The notes: generated from the letters alone by a model not told the origin. Shown: positions 1 through 11,078, counted from the stretch's first letter. The stretch is 64,000 nucleotides of DNA from Aquamicrobium defluvii (GCF_004363725.1 NZ_SNZF01000010.1:80251-144250); one strand, 5' to 3'. Numbers and translations are program-made.

Positions 1-94
1 GGCGCGCCCCGGCCCGATGACAGCAGGACTGTCCTGCGCCACCTTTCATCCATGCGCTGCCTGTCGCAGCGTCGGTTTTTCGGGAGGAAAGACG

Positions 95-1612
<1,518 letters not shown>

Positions 1613-1714
1613 TCGCTGCAACGCCGGAGCGCGGGAAATCCTTCCCGCGCTCCGCATCGCATCAATCCCGCCGGCAGCACATGCCGGACTGACGGTTACA
1701 GGAAGGCCGAAACC

Positions 1715-2068
1715 ATGACCGAGCGCCTTTCCCTCGACAAGGTTTCCGCGACGCCGGAAGCTGTAGAGTTCCTGAACGAAATCATCGCCGATCATGGGCC
1801 GGTGCTGTTCCACCAGTCAGGTGGCTGTTGCGACGGCTCGTCACCCATGTGCTACAAGCGCTCCGAATTCATCGTCGGCGATCAGGACGTGCTGCTTGGC
1901 ATGATCGGCGATACGCCCGTCTACATCAGCGCCTCGCAATATGAGGCTTGGAAGCACACCGATCTGATCATCGACGTGGTGCCGGGCCGGGGCGGCATGT
2001 TCTCGCTCGACAATGGCCGTGAGAAGCGTTTTCTCACCCGTTCGACCGTGTGTGCCGTGCCGGGCTGA
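1715..2068 (+). CDS. DUF779 family protein
   Basis: A 117-residue protein of the DUF779 family, recognised by the HQSGGCCDGSSPMC segment (about residues 30-43) and the conserved C-terminal RGGMFSLDNGREKRFLTR stretch. Members sit almost invariably beside ExaC/AdhA-type aldehyde dehydrogenases, as here. The cysteine-rich N-terminal segment could bind a metal or a reactive carbonyl, but the biochemical role is not established. An ATG at 1715 preceded by AGGAAGG fits the start. It is probably co-transcribed with the dehydrogenase: the 102-bp gap contains a short GC-rich inverted repeat but no clear terminator. Confidence 0.85.
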   Translation: MTERLSLDKVSATPEAVEFLNEIIADHGPVLFHQSGGCCDGSSPMCYKRSEFIVGDQDVLLGMIGDTPVYISASQYEAWKHTDLIIDVVPGRGGMFSLDNGREKRFLTRSTVCAVPG

Positions 2069-2088
2069 AGGCTTCAGTATTCACATAG

Positions 2089-2124
2089 CGGATCGTCATG
2101 CGCCTTGCGGCGCATGACGATCCG
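2089..2124. terminator. Strong hairpin between convergent genes
   Basis: A perfect 16-bp inverted repeat (arms CGGATCGTCATGCGCC and its complement) with a TTGC loop lies between the ends of the DUF779 gene and the convergent hyuB-like gene. Its placement suits a bidirectional terminator, but there is no clear T-tract on either side, so the intrinsic mechanism is uncertain. Confidence 0.6.
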
Positions 2125-2142
2125 TGCGTCGGGATTGCGCCC

Positions 2143-4098
2143 TCAGGCCCAGCAGGAAGCCGTGCGCTTGTGGAACATCTCGCGGAACTGTTCCGTCGAT
2201 TTCGGCAAGAGCGTGCCCTTGTCCCAGTCGAGGATCACCGCATAGCGCCGGACCGCATCGAGCGCATTGATCCGGCCCTCACGGAACATGGCGGCCACCT
2301 CCTCCGGCGCGGTTTCCAGCCAGCCGGTGCGCTCGGCCCGGATGCGTTCGCGCTCCTTTTTCGTCGCTTCGGCATCGATCTCATATTCGCAGATTTCGGG
2401 ATCGACCGGGGTGATGACCACCCCGTAGTCCAGTGCGGCGCGCTCCACCGAGACATAGTCATCGATGACGTCCTGAAGCACACGCTCGGGGTCGCGCTCC
2501 AGCGGATCGCCGAAGCCCCCGCCGCCTGCGGTGGGGCGGCCGAACTCGTCATCCTGCCCGATGGAGACATTGGAGAAGACCGAGCCCAGCCATTCGGGCT
2601 TGTCCGAGCCATGGCGGCGCAGTGTCAGGCCGTGCGGCATGGATGGCAGGCCGCCTTCGATGCCCCACACCACGGCGCGTTCGCGGTCGCAGATGTAGGA
2701 GATCACCGTGTTCTCGGCCTCCAGCATGACGGAGGTCTTCTGCACGCCGGTACCGCCGCGCCATTTGCCGGGGCCTGCGGAATCCGTCAGCACCTCGAAG
2801 CGCGTGGTCATCATCGGGTTGGCGCGCTCCTGGCCCTCCACCGGCTGCGCCATCAGCCCGGTGCCGAAGCAGGCGGTGGTGACGTTGCAGCCGTCGCGGC
2901 CATTGCGCCCTCCCCAGCCGCCCGGCAGCCAGTCGTAGAACATGAAGATCGGCTTTTCGGGACTGCGCGCGTCGCGGCCGCCGGTCAGCAGATATTCGAG
3001 GTTGAAGGCGCAGGCGATGGCGCGCTCGGGCAGGATCTTCGACCACATCTCGTAGATGGCGTTCATGATCTTCTCGAACGGCATCAGGAAGCCGGTCACC
3101 GCCACCGGCCATCTGGCGTCGACGATGGAGCCTTCCGGCGCCACGATGTCGAACAGGCGGTAGAAGCCGCTGTTCAGCGGCAGGTCGGGGAAGAAGGTCT
3201 TCATGCCCGCCGCCACCGCCGAGAAGGTCGAGCCGAAGGCGGAATTGTAGATCGAGCCGATGGTGGCATGAGAACCGCTGAAATCGTAGCTGACGCGGTC
3301 GCCCCTGATGGTCAGCTTCACTTTGATCGGTATCAGCCCTTCCTCGCCGGCCGGGTCCTGATCGATGAAGTCCTGCGTTTCCCACTCGCCGTCCGGCAGG
3401 GCTTCGATGCGCTGGCGCATGGCGCGCTCGACATAATCCTGCACGGCGGCCATGCCGAGCTTTATGGTGTCGACGCCATACTTGGCGACAAGGCGCAGGA
3501 TTTCGCGTTCGCACACCTGCGTGGCCTGCGCCTGCGCGTGGATATCGCCGATGATCGAGGCCGGATCGCGGGTATTGGAAGCGATCAGCCGGACGACGTC
3601 CTCGCAGAAGCGGCCCTTGTCGAACAGGCGCACGGGCGTGATGCGCATGCCTTCCTTGAACATGTCGGTAGCGCTGACATCGAAGGAGCCGGGAACCGAG
3701 CCGCCGAGGTCGGACCAGTGACCGTTCGACTGTGAAAAAGCGATCACTTCGCCTTCGTGGAAGATCGGCCGGATCAGGCGCACGTCGTTGAAATGCGTGC
3801 CGCCGGCATAGGGGTCGTTGATCGCATAGACGTCGCCCGGATGCATGTCGCCGGCAAAGGCGCGGATCACTTCCTTGCAGGTGAAGTGCAGCGTGCCGAC
3901 ATGCACGGCGATGTCCTGGTTGCCCTGCGCCACGCAGTTGCCTTCGGCGTCATGCAGCGCGCTGGAGAAGTCGCGGTTGTAGATGACGAACGAATAGCAG
4001 GTGCGCAGGATCTGCTCCGCCATCTGGTCGACGGAAGTGATGAAGGAGTTCTTCAGCACCTCGAAGGTGACGGGATCGAGAGTTGGCCTGGTCAGCAT
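2143..4098 (-). CDS. hyuB: Hydantoinase B/oxoprolinase family protein
   Basis: A 651-residue HyuB-type subunit that partners the HyuA subunit encoded 12 bp upstream. The N-terminus (FEVLKNSFITSVDQMAEQI) and the segments DFSSALHDAEG, GNQDIAVHVGTL and DVYAINDPYAGGTHFNDV are hallmark HyuB motifs, and glycine-rich motifs (GGRNGRDGCN, GGTGVQKTS, GGGGFGDPLERDPERV) mark the C-terminal half. The family includes ATP-dependent hydantoinases, 5-oxoprolinase and acetone/acetophenone carboxylases. The substrate cannot be told from sequence. The ATG at 4098 has AGAGGG about 8 nt upstream. Together with the nearby NCS1-type permease, a cyclic ureide or pyrimidine-derived hydantoin is a plausible substrate (inference). 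Confidence 0.87.
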   Translation of the reverse strand: MLTRPTLDPVTFEVLKNSFITSVDQMAEQILRTCYSFVIYNRDFSSALHDAEGNCVAQGNQDIAVHVGTLHFTCKEVIRAFAGDMHPGDVYAINDPYAGGTHFNDVRLIRPIFHEGEVIAFSQSNGHWSDLGGSVPGSFDVSATDMFKEGMRITPVRLFDKGRFCEDVVRLIASNTRDPASIIGDIHAQAQATQVCEREILRLVAKYGVDTIKLGMAAVQDYVERAMRQRIEALPDGEWETQDFIDQDPAGEEGLIPIKVKLTIRGDRVSYDFSGSHATIGSIYNSAFGSTFSAVAAGMKTFFPDLPLNSGFYRLFDIVAPEGSIVDARWPVAVTGFLMPFEKIMNAIYEMWSKILPERAIACAFNLEYLLTGGRDARSPEKPIFMFYDWLPGGWGGRNGRDGCNVTTACFGTGLMAQPVEGQERANPMMTTRFEVLTDSAGPGKWRGGTGVQKTSVMLEAENTVISYICDRERAVVWGIEGGLPSMPHGLTLRRHGSDKPEWLGSVFSNVSIGQDDEFGRPTAGGGGFGDPLERDPERVLQDVIDDYVSVERAALDYGVVITPVDPEICEYEIDAEATKKERERIRAERTGWLETAPEEVAAMFREGRINALDAVRRYAVILDWDKGTLLPKSTEQFREMFHKRTASCWA

Positions 4099-4110
4099 CT
4101 TGTTTCCCTC

Positions 4111-6132
4111 TCAGACGCGGATGATGATGTTGAGATACTGGTCGACTTCCGCCTTCGTGCCGGGCGGCACCACCACGGTGGAGTCGAGCTGCTCGACGAT
4201 GGCCGGGCCTTCGAAGCTGAAGCCCGCCGGCAGGTCGTCGCGGTCATAGACCGGCGTGTCATGCGGCTCGTCGGGTCCGAACCAGACCGGGCGGCGATGA
4301 TGCGGGGCGGGTATGACGCCGGTCGGCTCATGCTTCGGCAATTCGGCCTTCGGCACGATGCCCGTCGCCTTCAGGTTGAGGCGGTAAAGGCTGACCGGCG
4401 TTTCGTCGCGGCGGAAATTATACTCGCGCTTGTGCTCGCGGTGGAACGCCTCGACCAGATCGGCGATGCTGGTGACGGGGCTTGGCGCATTCACCGCCAG
4501 CGAACGCCACTGGCCCTGGTACATCATGTCGACGCTGCGCTGGAGCACGATGTCGCCGGGCTCGACGCCCTCGTGCACCAGCCGGTCCACCGCATCCTTT
4601 TCCATGCGCGCGAAATCGGCCTCCATGGTCGCGGCATCGGCCTCGGAGGCGGCCTTGATGTAGCTTTCGGAGAAGTCGTGCTGCATGTCGACGAGCAGGC
4701 AGCCGAGCGCCGAGGTGACACCGGGATTGGGCGGCACGATGACGGCAGGGATCGACAGTTCTTTCGCAATCGCGGCGCCATGCAGCGCACCGGCCCCGCC
4801 GAAGGCGACCAGCGCGAAGTCGCGCGGATCGTAGCCACGGCTGATCGAGATCAGCCGCACGGCATCCGACATGTTGGCGTTGGCGACCTTGATGACGGCG
4901 TCGGCGGCCGCATGCATCGACAGGCCGAACGGTTCGGCGACGCCTTCCGTCACCGCCTGCGCGGCCAGTGCCGGGTCGAGCGTGATCTTGCCGCCGGCAA
5001 GGCTGGTGCCGAGACGGCCGAGCACCACATTGGCGTCGGTGTTGGTCGGCTGCATGTTGCCGTTGCCGTAGCAGGCCGGTCCCGGATTGGCGCCCGCCGA
5101 TTGCGGGCCGTTGCGCAGCGAGCCGGCCTCGTCGCGCCAGGCCAGCGAGCCGCCACCGGCGCCGATGGTCAGAACCTCGATGGAGGCGAAGCGGATCGGA
5201 TAGCCGTACTCGATGAACCAGTCCTTGGTGATGCGGGACTGGCCCTCATAGGCCAGCGACACGTCGGTGGAAGTACCGCCCATGTCGAGGCCGATGGAGT
5301 TCTGGAAGCCGCACAGCATGGCGATCTGGCGGCTGGCGATGGCGCCCGCCGCAATGCCGGAGCCGGCGAGCCTGGCGGCGAAATCCTCGACGCTCTTCGG
5401 CGTCATCACGCCGCCGCCGGTGTGCAGCAGAAGCAGGTCGCGGGTGTAGCCGTCCTCCTGCAGGCGCTGGCCGAGCCGTCTGGTGTAGTCCACCACCACC
5501 GGGGTCAGAACGGCGTTGGCGACGGTGGTGGAAAAGCGCTCATGCTCGAAGATTTCCGGCAGCACTTCGGAAGAGGTCGACACGGGAATGTCCGGCATCG
5601 CCTCCTGAAGGATTTCCTTCATGCGCTTTTCGTTGGCGCCGTTGACGAAGGCGTTCATGAAGCACACCGCGACGGCCGAGACGTTGCGGCGCTTCAGGAT
5701 GCGGGCGACTTCGCGCGCGGCCGCCTCGTCGAGCGGCTTCACCACCTTGCCGGCGGCATCGACGCGTTCGGGAACCGTCAGCCGGTCGCGGCGCGGAATA
5801 TAGGGAGGCACCACATCCTTGTAGGTGTCCCACAGGTCTTCCTTGTTGGCGCGGCGGATCTCGATGACGTCGCGAAAGCCTTCGGTGCAGACCATGGCCG
5901 CGCGCGGCAGGCGGCGGGTGATCAGCGCGTTGGTGGCAACCGTGGTGCCGTGCGAAAACAACGCCACGTCGGTCATGTCCACGCCCGCCTTCGCCACGCC
6001 GCCAAGTATTCCGTCGATGGGATCGGGGGTCGATGCGGTCTTCTCGATCCGGATGCTTCCGGACTTTTCGTCCATGATACAGATGTCGGTGAACGTACCT
6101 CCGACGTCGACCGCCACGCGCAAGCTGGGCAT
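4111..6132 (-). CDS. hyuA: Hydantoinase A/oxoprolinase family protein
   Basis: The ATP-dependent subunit of the HyuAB pair, 673 residues. It begins with the ASKHA-type phosphate-binding motif VAVDVGGTFTDICIMDE and carries the second conserved motif GLDMGGTSTDVSL near residue 280, plus GAGGGSLAW. The C-terminal domain ends in EGPAIVEQLDSTVVVPPGTKAEVD, as in HyuA and 5-oxoprolinase proteins. Its ATG at 6132 follows an AGGAG site. The pair is transcribed leftward, away from the AraC-type regulator just upstream (start of hyuA to end of regulator: 77 bp). ATP hydrolysis is expected to drive opening of an amide or imide ring, or a carboxylation; which one is unknown. Confidence 0.87.
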   Translation of the reverse strand: MPSLRVAVDVGGTFTDICIMDEKSGSIRIEKTASTPDPIDGILGGVAKAGVDMTDVALFSHGTTVATNALITRRLPRAAMVCTEGFRDVIEIRRANKEDLWDTYKDVVPPYIPRRDRLTVPERVDAAGKVVKPLDEAAAREVARILKRRNVSAVAVCFMNAFVNGANEKRMKEILQEAMPDIPVSTSSEVLPEIFEHERFSTTVANAVLTPVVVDYTRRLGQRLQEDGYTRDLLLLHTGGGVMTPKSVEDFAARLAGSGIAAGAIASRQIAMLCGFQNSIGLDMGGTSTDVSLAYEGQSRITKDWFIEYGYPIRFASIEVLTIGAGGGSLAWRDEAGSLRNGPQSAGANPGPACYGNGNMQPTNTDANVVLGRLGTSLAGGKITLDPALAAQAVTEGVAEPFGLSMHAAADAVIKVANANMSDAVRLISISRGYDPRDFALVAFGGAGALHGAAIAKELSIPAVIVPPNPGVTSALGCLLVDMQHDFSESYIKAASEADAATMEADFARMEKDAVDRLVHEGVEPGDIVLQRSVDMMYQGQWRSLAVNAPSPVTSIADLVEAFHREHKREYNFRRDETPVSLYRLNLKATGIVPKAELPKHEPTGVIPAPHHRRPVWFGPDEPHDTPVYDRDDLPAGFSFEGPAIVEQLDSTVVVPPGTKAEVDQYLNIIIRV

Positions 6133-6209
6133 CGTGTTCTCCTGTTTTCGCGATGTAATCTGGAATGCGCGCCGGCAGCGCCTTCAACCGGTTACGCCGG
6201 CACTGTGTG

Positions 6210-7169
6210 TCAGGGCGATTTCATGCGGCTTCGCTCTCTGGTGCCGCTGGGCGTTTCGCCGAACTCGGCGCGATAGAGGCGGCTGAACTGGGCCTGATCG
6301 CTGAAACCCCATTCATAGGCGATTTCCGATACCTTCTTCCGGCAGACGGGATCGCACAGCATCTGCCTGCACATCAAAAGCCGCTGCAACTTCACCCATT
6401 CGCTGACCGAGCGGCCGAGCCCGGTGAAGAGCTGGTGCAGGTAGCGAACGGAAATGCCGCAGGCGTCGGCAATCGCTTGCGGATTGAGCGAGGGCGAGGC
6501 CAGATTGAGCCGGATGAAATTCTCTACCCGGTGCAGATGCGCCATCTGCACGGAAGAGGCGTTCGGGTTGAGCATCTTCTCGTCGGCGGAAACCGCCATG
6601 GCCAGCATGTCGACCAGATGGCGGCCCGACATGGTGCGCGCCTGATCGTCCATCTCCTCCAGTCGCGCGGCGACCAGACGCATCATGTCGACGAACAGCG
6701 CGCCGGCCCCGCAGGTGGCGTCGAAGCTCAGGGATGCCAGCCGCTCCGGCAACACGACGCGCGAGCGCAGCACATTGCCGGGCACCTTCAGCACCCACAG
6801 CGCATTGGCATCGGCATAGGAGAAATCGTAGGGGAGATGGCTGCGCTCGACCAGGATCTGGCCGGGCTTGCAATGCGCCTCGCGGCCATCCTGAAGGAAA
6901 TGCACATCGGCGCGTTCCGGAACGGTTATCAGGTAGCTCTCGTCGCGCTCGTGCAGCAGATGGTGTTTGTGGCGGCGGTAGAGCAGGCCGTCCGATGCCA
7001 GCCGCGACAGCGACAGCGTGCCAAGGTTCCAGTTGTTGAGGGAGCCGTCGAAACGCGGCTCGTTCCTGAACGTCAGGTCGAGCGAGAAATAGGTCTGCGA
7101 TACGGCTTCGTTCCAGTAACGCTTGCGCTCGGCAGGACTGGCATCGGCGGTGGAATATCTGATGTCCAT
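6210..7169 (-). CDS. AraC family transcriptional regulator
   Basis: A 319-residue regulator with an N-terminal sensing domain of the AraC_binding_2 type (about residues 1-200) and a C-terminal double helix-turn-helix (about 215-315). In the HTH part, NPQAIADACGISVRYLHQLF is the first recognition unit and VSEIAYEWGFSDQAQFSRLYRAEFGETPS the second, a classic AraC signature. The open frame extends much further upstream, but the ATG at 7169 has GGGAGG 8 nt before it and starts a family-typical protein. It lies between the permease and the hyuAB genes, all on the minus strand, so it is the obvious candidate regulator of both (inference). Confidence 0.88.
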   Translation of the reverse strand: MDIRYSTADASPAERKRYWNEAVSQTYFSLDLTFRNEPRFDGSLNNWNLGTLSLSRLASDGLLYRRHKHHLLHERDESYLITVPERADVHFLQDGREAHCKPGQILVERSHLPYDFSYADANALWVLKVPGNVLRSRVVLPERLASLSFDATCGAGALFVDMMRLVAARLEEMDDQARTMSGRHLVDMLAMAVSADEKMLNPNASSVQMAHLHRVENFIRLNLASPSLNPQAIADACGISVRYLHQLFTGLGRSVSEWVKLQRLLMCRQMLCDPVCRKKVSEIAYEWGFSDQAQFSRLYRAEFGETPSGTRERSRMKSP

Positions 7170-7371
7170 TCGAACCTCCCATTCCGTGGTCAGGCGCAGT
7201 GTCGCGCCGCCGTCGAACGAATTTCCCCGGAACCTCGAGCTATCGTCTCCTGCAATAGTCTCGTCATATGAATACGCTAGTTTCGACATGCTGCCGAGTC
7301 TTGCATCTGCGTGCACCCAGTGTTGTGCGCGGGCGCACCCGCCGGCCTGAACCGGCAGGTGCGGGACGTTG

Positions 7372-8724
7372 TCATCCTGCGGCAAAGAACCAGGATCGCT
7401 TTGCGCTGCGAAGACCCGCCGCGTAGATTGCGAAAGCGACGACTGCCGTGGCCGGAGCGGAGAAATCCGCATAGCTTCCGCCCGTGACGTGGAGCAGGAT
7501 GCCGATGGCAGCCGCCCCGAACCATGCGGTGAGACCGAGCGGGTTGAAGGCCGGCACCTGTTCGGACCTGTACTCCACGGTGCCGCCGGACAGGCGGTCA
7601 TAGCGGTCGCTGAGAATATGGGCCATCGCGACAGCCACCCATGCGACGACGAATATGCCCTGATAGGCCAGCGCCTGAAGCAGGTAGGCGAAGACATCGG
7701 CCAGCATCAGCACATAGACGATGGCGCCGACGGCAATCGCCCAGCCGATGCGGCCGAAGGGCATCTTGCCGAACGCCGCGACCAGCGCCTCCATGTTGAC
7801 CGCCGCCAGATAATAGTTGGCGGTGTTGATGCGGGTCTGGGTGATCCACACGAATCCCAGTCCCCAGATGCCCATCAGCTTGAGAAGCGCCAGCAGCACG
7901 GAGACTTCCGTCGCGCCGACATCCGGAACGGTGGCGACCATGAACATGCCGAACAGGCCGCTGACGAGGAAGACCATCAGATAGAAGGGCGTGCCGAAGT
8001 TGAACCAGGCGTGGTAGTCCGCATCTTCCTGCCGGCCGAAGCGGGCATAGTCGAAGGTGAACATCATCAGAACCCATACGCCCATATAGGCGACGAAGCA
8101 GGACCACCAGCCATTGGCGGGCGCGCCGCCTTCCGGGCCGAGGCTGAGCCATTTGTCGCTGTAGCCATATTCGCCGATGGCCAGCGCCACGGCGACGATC
8201 AGGCCAAGGATGTAGAAGGGCAGCAGCACGCCGTTGAACTTGTCGAGCCAGTTCTGGATGCTGCCGAAGATCAGCGGCACGCTGTAGAGCACCACGATCA
8301 GCGCCGCGACCGGATAGGCGACGGACGGAAACACCGTGTTGATGCCGACCGCGATCACCGAGCCTTCGAACACGGCGTAGTATATGGCCGTGGCGCAGAA
8401 GATGAGCGTGGCAATGCCGGCGCCGACATTGCCGAAGAGCACACGCGAGAACAGGGCGACCGACAGGCCGGTCCTGATCGCATAGCGGCTCAGCACCGCG
8501 TTGACCGCGGCATAGGCGACCACCGACAGCACCATGCCGATGATGGCGTTCCTGGAGCCGAAGCCGAGCGCGAGCGCCGCGCCCACGACGATGTAGAACA
8601 GGGCACTGCACACGGCCCACCAGGCCATGGTCAGGCCGAATTTCGGCATGCGCGCATTCGGCGGCACAGCCGTGGTCGAGAAGTCGAGCGCGTCGACCTC
8701 TTCCATCGAAATCTTTCCGGACAT
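7372..8724 (-). CDS. NCS1 family purine/cytosine-type permease
   Basis: An integral inner-membrane transporter of about 450 residues with roughly 12 hydrophobic helices, resembling the CodB/allantoin permease group (Transp_cyt_pur). Helix 1 begins FGLTMAWWAVCSALFYIVVG, and helix 6 with the FDYARFGR motif is typical of the family. An earlier in-frame start exists at 8799, but the ATG at 8724 is preceded by GAGGGG at a good distance and opens the usual cytosolic N-terminus. The gene is followed, after about 200 bp, by the AraC-type regulator and the hydantoinase genes, suggesting uptake of a nucleobase or hydantoin-like ring compound. The substrate is inferred only from context. Confidence 0.82.
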   Translation of the reverse strand: MSGKISMEEVDALDFSTTAVPPNARMPKFGLTMAWWAVCSALFYIVVGAALALGFGSRNAIIGMVLSVVAYAAVNAVLSRYAIRTGLSVALFSRVLFGNVGAGIATLIFCATAIYYAVFEGSVIAVGINTVFPSVAYPVAALIVVLYSVPLIFGSIQNWLDKFNGVLLPFYILGLIVAVALAIGEYGYSDKWLSLGPEGGAPANGWWSCFVAYMGVWVLMMFTFDYARFGRQEDADYHAWFNFGTPFYLMVFLVSGLFGMFMVATVPDVGATEVSVLLALLKLMGIWGLGFVWITQTRINTANYYLAAVNMEALVAAFGKMPFGRIGWAIAVGAIVYVLMLADVFAYLLQALAYQGIFVVAWVAVAMAHILSDRYDRLSGGTVEYRSEQVPAFNPLGLTAWFGAAAIGILLHVTGGSYADFSAPATAVVAFAIYAAGLRSAKRSWFFAAG

Positions 8725-9067
8725 GGGTTTTTCCCCTCGCAGCGCGAAGCCTCGTCGCGATATGTGCGCTTCCGAGACGTTCCCGAGCCTCGTTGACACT
8801 TTCCGTTCCGGGAAGCGGAACGGATTGCCGGTGTCTTTTGCACCGTGCAGCCGGAAAGCTAGGCCGCCCGGATGCGCTTGTCTTTGCCGAGGGAGAAGGA
8901 TTGTTTGCGCGACAGCGCACGGCCGTCATGACGGCGGGGCCGATGCCCACAGGCGTTTGTGCCGGCCGGCGTTGACCTGCGCGCCGACAAGGGCCACGCT
9001 GACGGCGAACCGATCTTGCAGCACCCTGTGCCAGAACCCTGAAAGGACGGCCGGACGCCCGAACGAC
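8725..9067. other. Divergent intergenic region
   Basis: This 343-bp spacer separates the divergent permease and NadQ-like genes and should hold both promoters. I see no convincing small gene, terminator or repeat in it. The frame of the downstream gene is open through most of the spacer, but that stretch does not look coding. Confidence 0.5.
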
Positions 9068-10036
9068 ATGCAGCAGCAGGCAGCGACAAAAAAGAATGCA
9101 CCGGACGCCGGCAAGGCCCAGGACGTGCATGTGGACCTCATTGCCGTCGTCGCGGCGGTGAACGGCTGCGAGCCCTGCGCGCTGACCATCGGCGAGGCGG
9201 ACACCTTGCCATCCGGCCCGTTCGAACTGGGCCACCGCTCTCTGCAATCGGGACTGAGGGCATGGGTGGAACGGCAGACCGGCCATCCGCTCGGCTATAT
9301 CGAACAGCTCTACACCTTCGCCGACCGCGACCGCGTGGGCGACGAGCCGCAGCAGCGCGTCATCTCGATCAGCTACCTTGCGCTTACGCGCGACGAGCGC
9401 GCGCCCGATGGACCGGCACGGCGATGGCGGAGCTGGTATGATTATTTCCCGTGGGAGGATCATCGCGCCGGAATGCCCCCCCTCGTCACCGAGCTCATCG
9501 GACCGGCGCTGCGGCAATGGGCGCAGAGCGCCGGCGACGACAGCCTGCGCGCAGAGCGCGGCCAGCGCATCGCAGTTGCATTCGGCTTCGACGACAGGCC
9601 CTGGAACGAGGAGCTTGTCCTCCAGCGTTACGAACTGCTCTACGAGGCGGGGCTGGTGGCGGAGTCGCGACGGGGGCGTCCGGAGGCGGGCGTGGCCCCG
9701 GTGCCGGGGCGGGCAATGGTCCTCGATCATCGGCGGATACTCGCCACCGGAATTGCCCGGCTGCGTTCCAAGATCAAATATCGTCCGGTGGTCTTCGAAC
9801 TGATGGCTCCCGCCTTCACGCTGTTGCAGCTTCAGCGCACGGTGGAGGCGCTGGCGGGCCGGCTGGTGCACAAACAGAATTTCCGCCGCCTCATCGAGCA
9901 ACAGGAACTGGTCGAGGAAACCGGCGAAATGGCCGCCGACACGGGCGGACGACCGGCAAAGCTGTTCCGCTTCCGCCACGCGGTGCTTGCCGAACGGCAG
10001 GCCATCGGAACGAAATTACCGCTTACGCGCTCTTGA
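9068..10036 (+). CDS. nadQ: NadQ/NrtR-like NAD biosynthesis regulator (Nudix-related plus winged helix)
   Basis: A 322-residue protein whose N-terminal half resembles the Nudix-related sensor domain of NrtR-type regulators ([14 protein letters not shown] followed by [10 protein letters not shown]). Its C-terminal part matches their winged-helix domain ([45 protein letters not shown]). No intact catalytic Nudix box is visible, as in regulators that only sense NAD metabolites. The gene stands directly upstream of nadABC with only about 65 bp between, and two inverted repeats there look like its operators. I infer it represses NAD synthesis when NAD or ADP-ribose is plentiful. The ATG at 9068 is chosen for the domain boundary; its ribosome site is weak. 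Confidence 0.8.
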   Translation: MQQQAATKKNAPDAGKAQDVHVDLIAVVAAVNGCEPCALTIGEADTLPSGPFELGHRSLQSGLRAWVERQTGHPLGYIEQLYTFADRDRVGDEPQQRVISISYLALTRDERAPDGPARRWRSWYDYFPWEDHRAGMPPLVTELIGPALRQWAQSAGDDSLRAERGQRIAVAFGFDDRPWNEELVLQRYELLYEAGLVAESRRGRPEAGVAPVPGRAMVLDHRRILATGIARLRSKIKYRPVVFELMAPAFTLLQLQRTVEALAGRLVHKQNFRRLIEQQELVEETGEMAADTGGRPAKLFRFRHAVLAERQAIGTKLPLTRS

Positions 10037-10092
10037 CATCCCTTATACTCCAAGTAAGCATATCTCCATTATACTCATCAAGAGCATAATGG
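10033..10092 (+). promoter_or_regulatory. nadA promoter with two tandem operator-like repeats
   Basis: A TTGACA -35 box (10033-10038) overlaps the stop of the regulator gene. After it come two copies of an imperfect inverted repeat of form TTATACTC-N5-RAGCATAW, at 10043-10063 and 10069-10089, spaced 26 bp centre to centre. The second extends to 11-bp arms (10066-10092, one mismatch) and abuts the GGAG ribosome site of nadA. Adjacent to a NadQ/NrtR-like gene, these are probably its binding sites. Confidence 0.65.
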
Positions 10093-10100
10093 AGACGCAT

Positions 10101-11078
10101 ATGACCGCCGCCCTGCTCCCGACATCCTCGGCTCTTTATGAACGGGTTCAGCGGATTATTCCGCCCATGGAATGGCCTGCCTTCTCCGGGGACGTAGAGG
10201 CGATCCTGAAGCTCAAGCGGGAGCGCGATGCGGTCATTCTGGCGCACAATTATCAGACGCCGGAAATCTTCCACTGCGTGGCCGATATCGTTGGCGACAG
10301 TCTGGCGCTGGCCCGCAGGGCGATGGAGGTGGATGCCGGGATCATCGTGCTGGCGGGGGTGCATTTCATGGCCGAGACGGCCAAGCTGCTCAATCCGGGC
10401 AAGACGGTGCTCATCCCCGATTCCGGCGCAGGCTGTTCGCTGGCCGATTCCATAACCGCCGAAGATGTGCGGCTGATGCGGCGGCGTCATCCGGGCGTGC
10501 CGGTCGTCACCTATGTCAACACCTCGGCGGCGGTGAAGGCCGAATCCGACATCTGCTGCACCTCCGGCAATGCACTGGCGGTGGTGGAATCGCTTGGCGT
10601 GCCGAGGGTGATGCTGCTGCCCGACGAATATCTGGCGCAGAACATCGCCGCCCAGACGGACGTGGAGATCATTCCCTGGCAGGGACATTGCGAGGTGCAT
10701 GATCGGTTCACCCCGGCCGATATTCGCGAGCTGCGCGAGGCGCATCCGGGCGTCACCGTGCTCGCCCATCCGGAGTGCCCGCCGGAGGTGGTGGCCGAGG
10801 CGGATTTTGCCGGCTCGACGGCGGCGATGTCCGACTATGTCAGGCGCCACCGCCCGGCGAGCGTGGTGCTGATGACCGAATGCTCGATGAGCGACAATGT
10901 CGCCGTGGATCATCCCGACGTCGAGTTCGTGCGGCCGTGCAACCTGTGTCCGCACATGAAGCGCATAACGCTCGCCAACATCCGCACCGCGCTGGAGGAG
11001 AACCGCCACGAAGTGACGATCGATCCGCTGGTAGCGGACCGCGCGCGCCGCGCCGTCGAGCGGATGCTCGAAGTATGA
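10101..11078 (+). CDS. nadA: Quinolinate synthase A
   Basis: Condenses iminoaspartate with dihydroxyacetone phosphate to quinolinate in de novo NAD synthesis; cytosolic, 4Fe-4S enzyme. The 325-residue product has the family motifs [41 protein letters not shown] and HPECPPEVV. The three cluster-binding cysteines are likely those in [19 protein letters not shown] and [15 protein letters not shown] codons at 10089 and 10101 are both in frame; the second has GGAG 7 nt upstream and is preferred. The stop overlaps the nadB start in an ATGA junction, so translation is coupled. The gene is expected to be under control of the NadQ-like protein. Confidence 0.95.
   Translation: MTAALLPTSSALYERVQRIIPPMEWPAFSGDVEAILKLKRERDAVILAHNYQTPEIFHCVADIVGDSLALARRAMEVDAGIIVLAGVHFMAETAKLLNPGKTVLIPDSGAGCSLADSITAEDVRLMRRRHPGVPVVTYVNTSAAVKAESDICCTSGNALAVVESLGVPRVMLLPDEYLAQNIAAQTDVEIIPWQGHCEVHDRFTPADIRELREAHPGVTVLAHPECPPEVVAEADFAGSTAAMSDYVRRHRPASVVLMTECSMSDNVAVDHPDVEFVRPCNLCPHMKRITLANIRTALEENRHEVTIDPLVADRARRAVERMLEV

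Noticed and set aside
2098..3735. Long open frame on the plus strand opposite hyuB
   Set aside because: It is the antisense shadow of the HyuB-type gene; its product is rich in His, Asp, Arg and Ala with no domain, as expected for GC-rich antisense.
3757..6276. 839-codon plus-strand frame opposite hyuA
   Set aside because: Antisense to a clearly recognisable HyuA-type protein; composition is His/Arg/Asp/Val-rich without family motifs.
8627..9067. Extending the NadQ-like protein to an upstream start at 8627
   Set aside because: The extra residues overlap the N-terminal part of the divergent permease gene, are not family-like, and the NrtR-type domain starts after 9068.
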